From Rosa chinensis (taxonomy: Eukaryota > Streptophyta > Magnoliopsida > Rosales > Rosaceae): DNA of 64,000 nucleotides. The translations under genes and the position numbers were made by a program. Shown in pieces: positions 21,485 through 33,107 of the stretch. Every line of letters starts with the position of its first letter. The first letter of the stretch is position 1. The notes beneath the pieces were generated by a model, which searched no databases, was not told the origin of the DNA, and saw only the letters and a program-made list of their open reading frames with translations. The stretch covers positions 80,546,824-80,610,823 of the forward strand of contig NC_037092.1 of assembly GCF_002994745.2 (NCBI RefSeq), given 5' to 3'.

Positions 21485-23894
21485 TCAGGGGTTGCCTTCG
21501 ACATTTGCTGCTTCGGCGGGCGGCGGCACGATCGATCGACTCACTTGATCGGACCCTCGCGCCGTCGGACTGGGAGTCTCTATGGTACCATCCGCCCGGG
21601 TGTGTGCCTCCAGGAATCCGGCACGTGACACCTCCGACGGGGTGGGGTCGGGAGTCTGCTGGGACCCTTCCGCCGGATGAGCGCCACTTTCTCTGCTGCC
21701 CGAGCAGGCACCTCCGGCTGGGGCAGGCACGTCTGTCTCCGGCGGGATACTCTCAGCCGGCGGCGCGTCGGGCTGTGACGCTTTGGCGAAGTCAATGGCG
21801 CCCTTCCGCTTCAGCATGTCTATATTTGCTCGGGCCCCAGCCTTCGTCGACTCGGTCATTGCCTTCTTAAACTCCGCCACCGCCAGCTTCTCCTTCGCCT
21901 CCGCCAACTCCATCTGGAGACCTTGGATTTCATCCCTGAGCTCCGCCTCAATCAGGGGCCGCTTCGACGCCGCCACGAACATGTCGTGCAGTCCCGCTGA
22001 TATTTTCCCAAACGCCGAGCTGAAGAGCGATTGGTCAATTGCCGTGGGGCGCGAGATGCCCGCTAGGCCGCCGAACCCTAGCCGTTCGCATAGATGGAAG
22101 AGGAACTCCCGCTCACCATCTGTCATGAACGCAGCGTACTCGGCAAACGAGTCCAGATCACTAATGGCGGGCGCCTCTCCCTCTACCGCAACAGTTTTCG
22201 AAGGAGCTGGGTGAGCCTTCTTCTGTCGACGGGCCCCGATTACCTCAACCTCCTCTTCCTCTTCCTCTTCCTCTTCCTCGTCAGGAGAATCAACCTACCG
22301 GCGTTCTCCAGCGCCCTTTGGTTCCCGGCGGCGGTCCTTGTCACCCTCACTGGCGGCTCCTCCGGTTGCACCACCTTCCCCTTTTGAGGACCACGCCTCT
22401 GAGCAGGCATCCGCTCCTTCTGTTGCCCAGCCGCAACGCTTCCCCTCTCCCCGCCAGCCGTTTGGGTCCCCGTCTGCACTACCGGCAGACCATCCTCACC
22501 AAGATGGGAGTGATGGGGCATAGGCAGCACCACAGGAACCTCGGACTGACTCAGTGCCAGTGTCTCGGGGTTCACCAGCGTCTGCTGAGCCGCCAGCCCC
22601 TCGGCATACATGGCCTCCAGAAAGTCGTTTATCTCCGCGCGGTCCATGGCCTTTTCGAAAGCGTCGCGACTTGATTTATTACCCGGCGGAGTTTCTAAAA
22701 AAAAAAAAAAATATTTTTAGTCAGTCCAGATCACACTTACAAAAAAAAAAGGGAGAAAACGGTCTGGCGGAGATTTTTCACCAATGGAACGCGTTAGCCG
22801 CTGGTCGACCAGCAACTCCCAACCGGTCAGAAGTCGGAAATCTAGCAGGTTGCGGTTCCGCCAGCAACCTCTGATCCTCGCTATGCGGCACTCTTCTTCG
22901 CGCGTTAGCATGTACCGCATTCCCGCTGCACAAAAACGGTAATCGTTAGTGACAATACAAGTGCAAATACGTAAACCCGTCAACTACGTTCAGCGGAAAT
23001 CGGTTACCAACCTCGAATGGGTTGGAACTCCGACTTAATCCTAAATGTCGGCCCTTCCTCGTTCGACCTGGCGTGATACTCCCAACCCTCTGTGGCGACA
23101 CAGAAGGTCCCCCGCCAGTAGGACATTGAGTCCCTTAGATTCTCGATCAGCTTGGGCGCTCCCTGCCGGCGGCTCAAGTTCACTTGCCCCTTGCAACCTC
23201 GGAGCTTCACATACACCAGCTCGTAGAAGTGAAGCACTTCCGCCACAGTAGGCCCCTCGCACCCGGACAACCGCCAGAGTGAGCTCATGGCCAACATCAA
23301 CCGCCACATGTTGGGGCAAATCTGACCAAAGGCAAGGCCAAATTCGCACACTAGGATTTGGAGATTTGGCACCCGCGGGAATGTCACTCCTTGGTGGAAT
23401 ATCGCCTCGTGAACGGCAGCAAGTCCCGCCGGGAGAATCGAGGCCTTCTCATCCGCTGTCGGCGGGCGCAGCTTCACGGAGCCCGGCAACCGAAACGTCT
23501 GCTTCATTCGGTTTACACCGGCGGCGTCCATCCGCCCTCCTGCCTCGTCGACGGCGGTGCCATCCGAGAGGAACCACGCCGACTCAGCATTTTGCCCCGC
23601 TACTTCTCCTTCTCCAGCGGAGCCGCTGGCAGCACTGTTGCTCGCCAAACGCTCTTCGCGCCTAGCTTTGGCAGCAGCGGCCTCACCCGCCATTGAGCTT
23701 TCTGGACGCGAACCACGACCCATAGCTACTTCCCAGGGGATAGTCTGGAGTGGCTCAACTTCTAGCGGTTCTGGCAGTGAGGTTCCTGCATGGGCAGACG
23801 GACGCAACGAATCAATAAAAATCCTATCCGTCGCGCTGAACGACACGTCAGACCCGGAATCCTCACTGCTCGAAATCTTTATGACTTTAGCCAT
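21485..23894 (-). pseudogene. E2 antisense gene, spliced, 'putative gypsy type transposon' family-like
   Basis: Runs opposite to pol from ATG at 23894 (reads MAKVIKISSSEDSGS). Exon 1 ends near 23012 at CGAG/GTTGG; exon 2 is about 22925-22741 (acceptor TTTGTGCAG, donor GTAAGTG); exon 3 begins after a T-rich AG near 22695. Exon 1 contains VPNLQILVCEFGLAFGQ then CPNMWRLMLAMSS, resembling the plant family annotated as putative gypsy-type transposon proteins. The tail is acidic, then a helical Glu/Ala/Lys-rich segment likely to be a coiled coil. A one-base frameshift near 22291-22294 separates the two tail frames, and the phase across the homopolymer-flanked intron 2 does not fit exactly, so the gene is judged broken. 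Its role is unknown; opposite-strand genes at this place are known in Tat-group elements such as Grande. Confidence 0.7.
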
Positions 23895-25527
23895 CCCAAA
23901 CCCTAAAACCCACATCAGTTAGCACAAACACAGATCTACCCTATTCTCACATCAGTTATAGCCAAGGACATCAAGAACAAAAACCCAGAAAATGCCAAAA
24001 TACGAACAAACGCACTCAACCCAGATTCGGCCATCTAAATCCCTAAGCACTAACGCTTTGCCAACCGCAATTCAACTGGCCCCCCCCCCCTAAAATCTCA
24101 TTTTACACCTCAGAACATGCCCAACAAAACCAGCAATCATTCCAAAAAAGACAAAAACAAGACCCAGAAAATAGCAAACCCACTAAAACAAAAATAAAAG
24201 AGGAGGAATCCAGGTACCAACCTCGGTGATGAAGTCTACGACACGGTGGTGCACGGTAATCTTAGGGGGCTGCGATCGTCGTCTCTTCGGCAAGCTTCGG
24301 CAAACTCTTTCTTCGGTCTCGGACAAACGGAGCTTGAAGACGATGACTAGGTTTTCAAATTTTCAGAGTGATGAAATCTCTCAAGGATCCCCCCCCTTTT
24401 ATGTCAACATCAACGCGTCCTAAGCCGTCCGCTCCATAACGACATCACATACCAGCCGTACACGTGTCGTAACCCTCTACTCACTCTCCAGAGTACCCGA
24501 GGCGTCACCTCGGTTACGAAACCCACATTTACTGTCATTAAATGAAAGAAGACGGACAGGCTTAGGAGACAAGCCTATGCACGCTAACCCTCTATGGGTT
24601 CGACGCGTGTTAACCACCATGGGGACGACTTCACAATACCGCCTGAAGTCTCCGCTGAGCGAAATCCCGCCAGTAGAATTTCTCACTGGTTACCTTCGGA
24701 GTGATGAAGTCTCCGCTGAGCGAAACCCCGCCAGCGGAACTTCTCACTGGTCATCTTCCGAGTGATGAGGTATCCGCTGAGCGAAACCCCGCCAGCGAAA
24801 CTTCTCACTGGTCATCTTCCGAGTGATGAGGTATCCGCTGAGCGAAACCCCGCCAGCGGAACTTCTCACTGGTTATCTGCCAAGACACGAAGTCTCCGCT
24901 GAGCGAAACCCCACCAGCGGAACTTCTCGCTATACCGTCCTGCAAGCTGGGTATCTTCCGCTGTACACCTATGGTGGAACCCACTTTCATCTTGCAAACT
25001 GCGTGCTTTATTTAGACGCAGTATCGTTCAAACAAAATACCGCCAGGCACGTCAGCCGGACATTGCTTCCTGCTACATTTAGCGGGGGGATATCCGCCAA
25101 AACGCGTATCCCGAGGCTACGCCTCTCTAACAACGACCGCCACGCAGCGTTACCGTCAGACCGTCCCTACGGGACATGGGGACTAGTCAACAGTCTACGA
25201 CGGCCCTGATCAGGCAGGTTGACCCCCGTCATCTGGGTGCTAAACATTGGGCTCGCTACCCAACACCCTCTGCTCCGTGCAGCTCCCCCTCAACAAACAA
25301 CTTGCCGACCATCCAGAGGTCTATCTTCGCCGGGGAGTGGGGGACTCCCTGGGGGGCCCAGCAGGGGCCCACCCGAAAGGGTATAAAGCGTTTGCTCAGT
25401 AAAACCAACGGTTGACAACGCACTGACGCTAATTATGCTCTTGCAAGTCTAGCGGAAGAAAACGCTTCAAACCGCCGAACAACTCCCCAACCAAGATTGC
25501 CCTCCTTGACTGGGGACTTGGGGGACT
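23895..25527. other. E2 3' region: antisense-gene promoter side and polypurine tract
   Basis: No plus-strand gene. 23895-24640 would be the promoter and leader of the antisense gene. 24649-24960 is a tandem array (own entry). The end, ACTGGGGACTTGGGGGACT at 25509-25527, is the polypurine tract. Confidence 0.6.
24649..24960. repeat. Five tandem 62-bp units in E2
   Basis: CCGCTGAGCGAAACCCCGCC begins units near 24652, 24711, 24773, 24835 and 24896, each followed by AGCGGAACTTCTCACTGG. Tandem repeats in the 3' region are usual for Tat-group elements. Confidence 0.9.
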
Positions 25528-26046
25528 TGTACATACATGTACATTTGCAAACATAATTAGCTATAATGGGCCACGCCCATTGTACCGCCGAAGGTACTAA
25601 TTCCAACTAAAGGAATGACACGCAGACACACCGCCAGGCAGGCTGCTACAGCCTCAGCGTCGGACCATCTCCAGATCACCGTCGACGCGCCGCCAAGCAC
25701 CACGCCAAGATGGCATCAGAGGCTTCTGAAACTGGGAACTGAAGCATGTCAGTCCCACATCGAAAACAAAGAGAAGATCAACCTCTTCCTCACCTATAAA
25801 AGGTTCTCTCCTCTCTCCTCATTAATTACGCATTCAATACTCATCTACTGTTACTCTGTCAACACAAGTACATTGACTAACTTAGGCATCGGAGAGCAGA
25901 AGACCGCCCGGCGCGGTCTCCCTCTGACGTCCGTTGTATTTCACTTGACAGGTAACGGAAGCTTCGAGAACAACACAAGTACCGATCCGCCCACCGGATC
26001 AACGTTAGCTAGGGTCCAGCTACCGCTGGACTTTCAGATATCAACA
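25528..26046 (+). repeat. 3' LTR of E2
   Basis: Same ends as the 5' LTR, 3 bp longer. It shares several variants with the solo LTR at 28856 against the 5' LTR (for example GGTCTCCCTCTGACGTCCG). Confidence 0.95.
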
Positions 26047-26051
26047 ATCAT

Positions 26052-27071
26052 GTTCCCAGATTTGCATTAGTCAAAAAGAAAATTCTGACCTTATCATTCA
26101 AGACCCTCTAACTCTTCCATATTTATATTTAATTAAAGCAATTGTGGATGGTGCCAGTCCATTGGCATGTTGCCGCCAAGATTGATCCCCCCTATTTGTG
26201 GGCTAGCTATTAATTATGCTTTTCATATTGCTTAATTGCTTTGGCTCATAATTGCTTGTGGCACAGATTGATCCACTCTATTTTTCTTTCAACTTGGCAT
26301 CCTATTCATTCTGTTTATGGACAAAAGCATCAACTCAAGCTATCAATTAATATGTGCTGCATTGACAGCAATTATATGAGCTAATTGTTGCAGCAATGAT
26401 ATGAGCTAACTAGGATAGTCTGTTACTTTCAATCACCACATGTGGTGGGGACAATAATTGTTGCAGCAATTATATGAGCTAATTAATTGCAGCAATTATA
26501 TGTTTTGTTGCTCGGAGCTAATTGTTACCAGAGACTATCCCAGATCACTATTAATATATGCTGCATTGACAGCAATTATATGACTTAATTGTTGCAGCAT
26601 TAGTTAGCAACCGGTCCCCACCACATGCAATTAATATATGTTTTGGTTCATGTCAATTGTCCCAGCTTTATCTTGATGCAATTGCTGTCAATTAATTGCA
26701 ATTGCAATTATAGATCCCCTATATATGTTGTAGTCTCAGAAATTGGCCTTTCATATAATTAATAGCACGATCTTGCAGCAATGATTTTGCCCACTCATAT
26801 AATTATGTGCTATTAATCTAATTGATAAACCTTCAACAAGTTTATTTGATAAACCTCGGGCAGCGGGTCTTTTCCATGTGCAATTGGCCATATATATATA
26901 TATATATATATATTTTATATGTCGAGAATGTCTTGGCTCATATGCATGTAATATGCTTTTGCCCCCCCCCCCCAAGTTTCGTGGCTTTCGGCGAATAGCA
27001 CCGAATAACGAGAAACTTGGTTTACTCTGAGAAACATGGTGTGCTAACCAATTATGCTCTATATCATGTAG
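26052..27071. other. AT-rich non-coding part of E1 (intron 1 of the PMD gene)
   Basis: Contains near-repeats of TGCTGCATTGACAGCAATTATATGA (26349 and 26554, shown in parts: TGCTGCATTGACAGCA), inverted pairs (GGATAGTCT at 26413 with AGACTATCC near 26535; CCACATGTGGTGGGGA with TCCCCACCACATG), a (TA)n run near 26890-26912 and a poly-C run. No gene. Ends at the exon 2 acceptor of the PMD gene. Confidence 0.55.
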
Positions 27072-28855
27072 GACTTGGTTGTCCAAGCAATGGCTTCGAA
27101 AGGGACCGGAGAAGACAATTATGAAGGCAAACAAAAAAGTATCACCAAACGTTCATTTGCATTGGCGGAAGCACTAAGTCAAGCCACTGAAAAGAATGCC
27201 TCGGCCTTCATGAATAGAATAACACAACGAGTCCCGAATGAAGGTGGGGTACGTCAACTTGGCCCAAGTTTCCAGAGTGATATACCGGCTGATGTGGAAA
27301 ATGTTTTGAGCCAGCATGAAGTGGATGATTCTAGCTATTTCAGTGAAGGAAAAGCATGGGGAGCATGGGGAACAAAACCAGGAAAATGGCCTGGTGAAAC
27401 GGCCAACTGGACTCCGTGGGTAGAACGAGTCGAGAAGCGATTTGGGGAAATATGGAAACGACTTGGGATCTATGACGCCATCAAGCTGTCCACCATTACT
27501 ATTCCTTGTGACCGCTCCTTGCTGGCTGCCGCTAGTGTTTTTGGAGTTCTCAAACAAACTCTCTGGAGCTTCATTTTGGTGCACTTAGTCCGACCTTGAT
27601 TGATATAGCGGCCATTATAGGCCTTCCTCCACATAGGCAAGTGGTGGACATTGTATTTGCAGAAGGAAAGTTTGACATTGATCTTGGTGGTGAGCTAAGA
27701 GATCAAAGTAAGGGCAGACCAGCTGTTGCCAATTATAATACATGGATTGAGGTGTTTAACAGCGGCTTGGGAAATAAGTCACTTGATAGTATTGGCAGTC
27801 CAGAAGAGAAAGAGGAAAGCCAGCAGGAGACAATGGAAGTAACTCATGTAGAGCATGCTGCGTTTCTTGCCTTGTGGATATGTAAGTACTTAGTGTGCAC
27901 AACTTCTAAAAAAGTGAATGTGGAGTACTACAAGTTGGCTGAAGCATTAGCAAGTAAAGAAGTACAAGAGAGCGATCAGCCATTAGCTCTTGGTCCATTT
28001 GTGCTTGCCCACTTATACAGATGTCTTCACCATTGTGTGACCGAAGGACTGAATCCAAATTGGTCTGGGCCATTGTGGATCTTTCAGTTGTGGTTGCACA
28101 CTTACTTTCCCTCTTTCAGACAGCCGGGTTTAGCATTGGCTGTAGACACCACTCTTGGACAACAATTGGCTCTTCTTGATTTACTTCCTCATTCGGCAGA
28201 AGAGTGTTTTGAGGTGTTGTTCAAGTGTCCAGAGTTTTCTGCAGAACAGTTTGCCGTTTGTTTCAGTAGGAAGTATCCACCCTACCTTGCAATGGATATC
28301 AGCCAACACGCCTCAGAACGTGAGACGAGATGGGAGACTGCGTGTTCAGCTTGGAAGAGTGCAATAGGTATGAGGGATCTCTTCTGGGGTGCCTTGTCTG
28401 GTAAAACACTCAAGTGTGGAGTGGAGTTATATTCACCATCCTATTTCAGTCGTCAGATGGGATATTAACAAGCTATACCGGCTCCGGTGCCAGAATCATC
28501 AAACTGATATAGTTCATTGCGAGCCGTTTTCTCCAACAAGGACGACATTGAGCAGAATAACAAGGCGTTTGTGTACAACATGAGCTTTCCCATGAAGACA
28601 AGAGTAGCACCTAGCAAGAGTTCCTCCTAGTTCAGAGAGTGGTGGGCGAAACGAGTAGGTAGCCGCTTTAAAGATGGGTTGGTGCCGGCTAGGCGATCGG
28701 CTTTTGCAGGAAATCCATGGGCACAAGAGAAGCCGAAAGCTGTAAGGCGTGGTAAAATAACAAGCAAAGTTGCTAGAGCAATCCCAACTATAAGTAAGTT
28801 GTTGCCCCCCCCCCCAAGTGTACTTTCATTTATGCACATGTTGTTAGTTTGTTCA

Positions 28856-29371
28856 TGTTGATATCTGAAAGTCCAGCGGTAGCTGGACCCTAGCTAACGT
28901 TGATCCGGTGGGCGGATCGGTACTTGTGTTGTTCTCGAAGCTTCCGTTACCTGTCAAGTGAAATACAACGGACGTCAGAGGGAGACCGCGCCGGGCGGTC
29001 TTCTGCTCTCCGATGCCTAAGTTAGTCAATGTACTTGTGTTGACAGAGTAATACTAGATGAGTATTGAATGCGTAATTAATGAGGAGAGAGGAGAGAACC
29101 TTTTATAGGTGAGGAAGAGGTTGATCTTCTCTTTGTTTTCGATGTGGGACTGATATGCTTCAGTTCCCAGTTTCAGAAGCCTCTGATGCCATCTTGACGT
29201 GGCGCGTGGCGGCGCGTCGACGGTGATCTGGAGATGGTCCGACGCTGAGGCTGTAGCCTGCCTGGCGGTGTGTCTGCGTGTCATTCCTTTAGTTGGAATT
29301 AGTACCTTCGGCGGTACAATGGGCGTGGCCCATTATAGCTAATTATGTTTGCAAATGTACATGTATGTACA
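28856..29371 (-). mobile_element. Solo LTR of the E2 family
   Basis: A 516-bp inverted copy of the E2 LTR with perfect flanking duplication GTTCA (28851-28855 and 29372-29376) and no internal sequence: the product of recombination between the two LTRs of a former insertion. It lies between the donor at 28794 and acceptor at 29401 of a PMD intron. Confidence 0.95.
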
Positions 29372-31077
29372 GTTCACTAGCTTGGGGTTTGTTGATTGTA
29401 GGCGGCCAAGAGTCTTTGAAGAAGTGTGCTAAAGGGAGCACAAAGAGAAAGGCCATCCATAGTGCGGCCACTGAGGCGGCCAAAGGTAGGCCGAAATCAA
29501 TTTGAATTGCAGTCGGCCATTATGTAAGGAATCATGGCCGATGGCTAATGGCATTTCTGTTTTGTCTCCTTTGAATAACAGATGGTGCCACCCTGTCTTC
29601 GACGTCTCAATCTCCTCCAGCGAAACAAAACGAGCAATCCTCTGAGAGCGAAGAACAATTGTGCGTGTCCAAACGAAGTTGCCTAGAGGCATTCAAGGTA
29701 TGACACAGCACCAGAGTGAAGAATTGGCTATTAGCTTGAGCATAAATATGACATACTTTATATGATGAATTTGCAGAAGGCCAACGTCCAAAATGCCATT
29801 CCTAGTGAAATAGAGGAATCCGTGGAACTAACCATTGATAAAGATGGCCACCCGAGTAGTGACGAACCTGTGGGGGAGATAATTTCTCTTGAAAGAATGG
29901 CTGAAAGCGAAGTTGTGACAATGAATATGGAAGAGACACTTGTGCTCACCCAAACTTCAACGCAAGCCAGTATTCCCTCCTCGTCGCTTAGTGAGCAACA
30001 CCTGGTGTTGGCTAATGAACTAGTAAGTATGCACCAAACATGTTTTGTGATTACTTCCCTTCTATTATGCTAAAGAACTGATTGTTAGTGGTTGACATTG
30101 TAGGAAGGTAATCAAGGGTTTGAAGCCGAACTTCAGGCTTTCATGAGGGCATTTTCGGCCGATGCTCTAATCCAACCAGAATGCTGCTCGGCCATTTCGC
30201 AGTTACCAACCGCGCAATTGACATCAAGGGAGGAAGTTGATAGGGCTCTGAAGGTGGTAAAGGAAACGTTAGCGCAGCCATTAAAAGAATTTGTGGAAAC
30301 AGGCCAACTATCAAAAGTGAAAGTGGCCATGGACTTGTTACTTGGAGCCAAATACTTTGCCCCTCCCAAGGTAGCTCTCATTGGTGAGAAGCTAGAAGTG
30401 TTGACCCAACAAATATCCCGTGTAGCTGGTTCATACCAAGAAATAGAAAAAAGGAGACAACAAATCTTGGCTTGTGAGCAAATGAAGAAAGCCTTGGTTC
30501 CCGAGTTTGGGTGGTGTATGGAACAAAAACGGGTTGTGGAGTCTCTTGAAGGCAAGATAAATGAGTTGGAAAGACAATTGGCATCCTTGAAACAAGAGAG
30601 ACAAGAAGTGGGGGAAAAGCTCCTTCAAAGGAGTAAGCAGTGTTTCCAAAGCCAAGGACAACTGAAAAAAATAGAGGCCGAATTGAAAAATTCCGAGCCT
30701 AGGTGTATGCAACTTGAGAGTGACCTTCAAGACACTAGTTGTACCTTGGGAGCTCTTAAAGCTTTATTAGCCGAGTAATGATGATTGATGTATGTGGCTC
30801 TTTTGTCGGCCGTTGGCCGGTTTTTGTAAACATTTGAAAGTTATGGGCCAATGAAAAACTTAATTAATTATTTGCTTGCCGGTAGATTATCATAAACATC
30901 GTTGGGTCATGGATAGATAATATCTTGTAGTAGTAAATACAAGTGAAGTATAATGGTCAAGCAAACAAACTGGAAATCTGATAAAAATAATCTTTTCAGC
31001 TTAATTGCATCGGCCAGAATCAAGATGGCCTAAACATATATACATTATAAACTAGTGGCCATCTTTTGGTTGCACCA

Positions 31078-32554
31078 TTATTCAGCAGCTCGTGCTTCCC
31101 ACATTGTGGGATAATATTTCTTAAGGTATTGGCCATTAATGGGCATTGCGTGTCGTTCGCCATCTTTATCTCGCAAATGATATGCTCCTTTGCCGAGAAC
31201 TTTGTCAATAATAAACGGACCCTCCCAATTTGGTGACCATTTTCCAAATCTGGGATCCTTCGTGCCGATGGGTAACACTGCTTTCCAAACCAACTCGCCT
31301 TCCCCAAAACTCTTGTATCTGGTCTTTTTATTGTAAGCACGAGCGACGGCATTCTTTTGAGTTTGAAGCCGATCATATGCATCCAACCGCGCCTGGTCAA
31401 GATCTTCTAGTTCTTGCAACATTGCCTGACTATATTCGTCGGCTGTGAGATTATTTTTCATTGCGACTCTCAATGATCTGACTGTCATTTCCATCGGTAA
31501 AATTGCATCATGTCCATAAGTCAAAGCAAAGGGAGTTGTCCCTGTAGCCGAGCGTTTGGAGGTCCGATAAGCCCATAAAGTTTCTGATAGAAGATTGTGC
31601 CAATCACGCGGATTTTCCTGAATCATCTTTTCCACAATTTGGATGAGGACCTTGTTTGTGGCCTCAGCCTGTCCATTATCCTGAGCATAATAGGGTGTCG
31701 ATAGCTGCATTGTAATCTTATACTCGGCCATCCGTTTGATGACGGCTTCAACTATGAATACCGATCCTCGGTCAGTTGTTATAGTTTCTGGAATACCGAA
31801 GCGGTGAATGATGTTTTTCTCAATGAATTTGATCACCTCGGCACTACTGATGGAGGTGAATGGAACGGCCTCAACCCATTTTGTAAAGTAATCTGTGGCT
31901 ACCAGAATCCATCTGTGCTGTTTGGAAGATGGGGGAGAGATTTGGCCAATTATGTCCATTGCCCAGCCCCGAAAAGGCCATGGCTTCACGATTGGATTCA
32001 TGGGGAAAGCAGGAACTCTCTGAATGGACCCGTGAAGTTGGCAAGGAGCACAACCTCGAGCATACTCAATACAGTCTTTTTGGCCAGTAGTATCCATGTC
32101 TCCTAATTAACCATCTCATTTTTATCCCAGCCTGGTGTGCTCCGCAAATACCCTCATGAACTTCAGCCATTACTAGCTGGGCATCTTCGGAGCCGAGGCA
32201 ACGAAGAAGAAGGTCATCATCAGGACTTTTCCTTAGCAGTTCACCATTTTTAATTGTGAACTTGCTAGACAACATTCTAATTTTTTGGCTCCCACCGCCA
32301 TCAGTTTTCATCAAAAGGTGTTGGATTATGTAAAATCTCCAATCACCAAGTGGTACGTCTAACTCAAAGACATCGGCCGGCATACCTCTCTCGGCCAAAG
32401 ATGGCAACGATTTTCTCTCAATTATGATGATTTTGTTAGTTTGGCCTGCTGGAATGCTGACGCCGGAAGCAATTTGAGCCATTTCATTTGCTTCACGATT
32501 GAGTTCTCGCGGAAGATGGTGAAATTCCACATCATGAAAACAACTAAGCAATTG
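31078..32554 (-). pseudogene. E1 integrase, one frameshift
   Basis: Two overlapping frames (32551 to about 32100, then 32097 to 31078) give a complete Gypsy integrase. The zinc region has HEGICGAHQAG and CAPCQLHG on either side of a break near 32090-32105, just after GYYWP. The catalytic core has all three acids (AMDIIGQI, TTDRGSVF, GQAEATNK). The C-terminus ends with the GPF-I-I-D-K motif and no chromodomain. Its stop is 299 bp from that of the PMD gene on the other strand. Confidence 0.9.
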
Positions 32555-33107
32555 TTATGCGGCGGCATAATAAGTGGCCAACGAGAGATTTGAACATCTA
32601 AAAACTTGGAGCATTTGATTGATGACTAATAGTGAGTCCCCAAGCACCTTAACTCTTGTTGCTCCAAGTTCCTCTAATACTTCCAGTCCAATTATTAAGG
32701 CTTCATATTCGGCCTGGTTGTTTGTGCAGTTAAAGTCCAGTTTGAAGGCATATTGATGCTTTTGGCCGGTTGGAGATTCAATCACTATTCCTGCCCCTGC
32801 GGAGTCACTGGTGCTTGAGCCATCAAAATATAGTAGCCAAGGCTCGTGATACATCTGGCCGACTTGTGCAGTATCTATTTCAACGTTCTCCATATCTTCA
32901 ATTTCAACAGAAGGGTGGTCAGCAAGAAATTGAGCCAATGTCTGGCCTTTGACTGACTTCTAGGCCACGTATTTGAAAGTAAATTCAGAAAGCGCCATTG
33001 TCCATTTTCCAATTCGGCCTTTGATGATCGGCCGAGTCAACATATATTTAATTAAATCCGTTTGTGAAATTATATGAACAACTGATGGTAACATATAATG
33101 TCGTAAT
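32555..33107 (-). pseudogene. E1 RNase H tail and second (archaeal-type) RNase H
   Basis: The frame from about 33105 to 32555 holds the end of the normal RNase H connection and then a second RNase H: WLLYFDGSSTSDSAGAGIV with the first acid, then NQAEYEALIIGL and VLGDSLLVINQ. In-frame stops at about 32960 and at 32555 interrupt it. The duplicated RNase H marks the Tat/Ogre group. Confidence 0.85.

Larger units (their letters stand above)
14771..26046 (+). mobile_element. Tat-type Ty3/Gypsy retrotransposon E2, complete with LTRs
   Basis: LTRs 14771-15286 (516 bp) and 25528-26046 (519 bp) differ by about 12 substitutions and a 3-bp gap. Perfect duplication ATCAT at 14766-14770 and 26047-26051. 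Primer site right after the 5' LTR, polypurine tract right before the 3' LTR. Interior: gag-pol on the plus strand (15340-21058), an opposite-strand spliced gene (21485-23894), and a repeat-bearing 3' region. It lies in intron 1 of the E1 PMD gene. Coding regions carry stops and frameshifts, so it is not autonomous now. Confidence 0.95.
14165..30778 (+). pseudogene. Plant mobile domain (PMD) gene carried antisense by E1, six exons, broken
   Basis: Six exons can be joined in phase with GT-AG borders: 14165-14329 (55 codons from ATG), 27072-28793, 29402-29485, 29582-29697, 29777-30022, 30104-30778 (stop TAA). Exon 2 holds the plant mobile domain: after a break near 27536-27542 comes LSPTLIDIAAIIGLPP, then FLALWICKYLVCTTSKK and PFVLAHLYRCLHHCV, a signature of the PMD family (related to MAIN/MAIL1, also found in retrotransposons). 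The last exon is a Glu/Lys/Gln-rich coiled coil. Lesions: one frameshift near 27540 in a T-run and in-frame stops at 28466, 28505 and 28628. E2 sits in intron 1 and an E2-family solo LTR in intron 2. The gene converges on the integrase end of E1 (299 bp apart). Function in the element is unknown. Confidence 0.82.

Noticed and set aside
25615..26070. Open frame of 151 residues over the E2 3' LTR
   Set aside because: Runs through the LTR and its flank; similar frames appear in the other two LTR copies; non-coding.
27075..27599. A separate 174-residue protein
   Set aside because: It is the first half of PMD exon 2; its end is the result of a frameshift, and the natural continuation is in the next frame.
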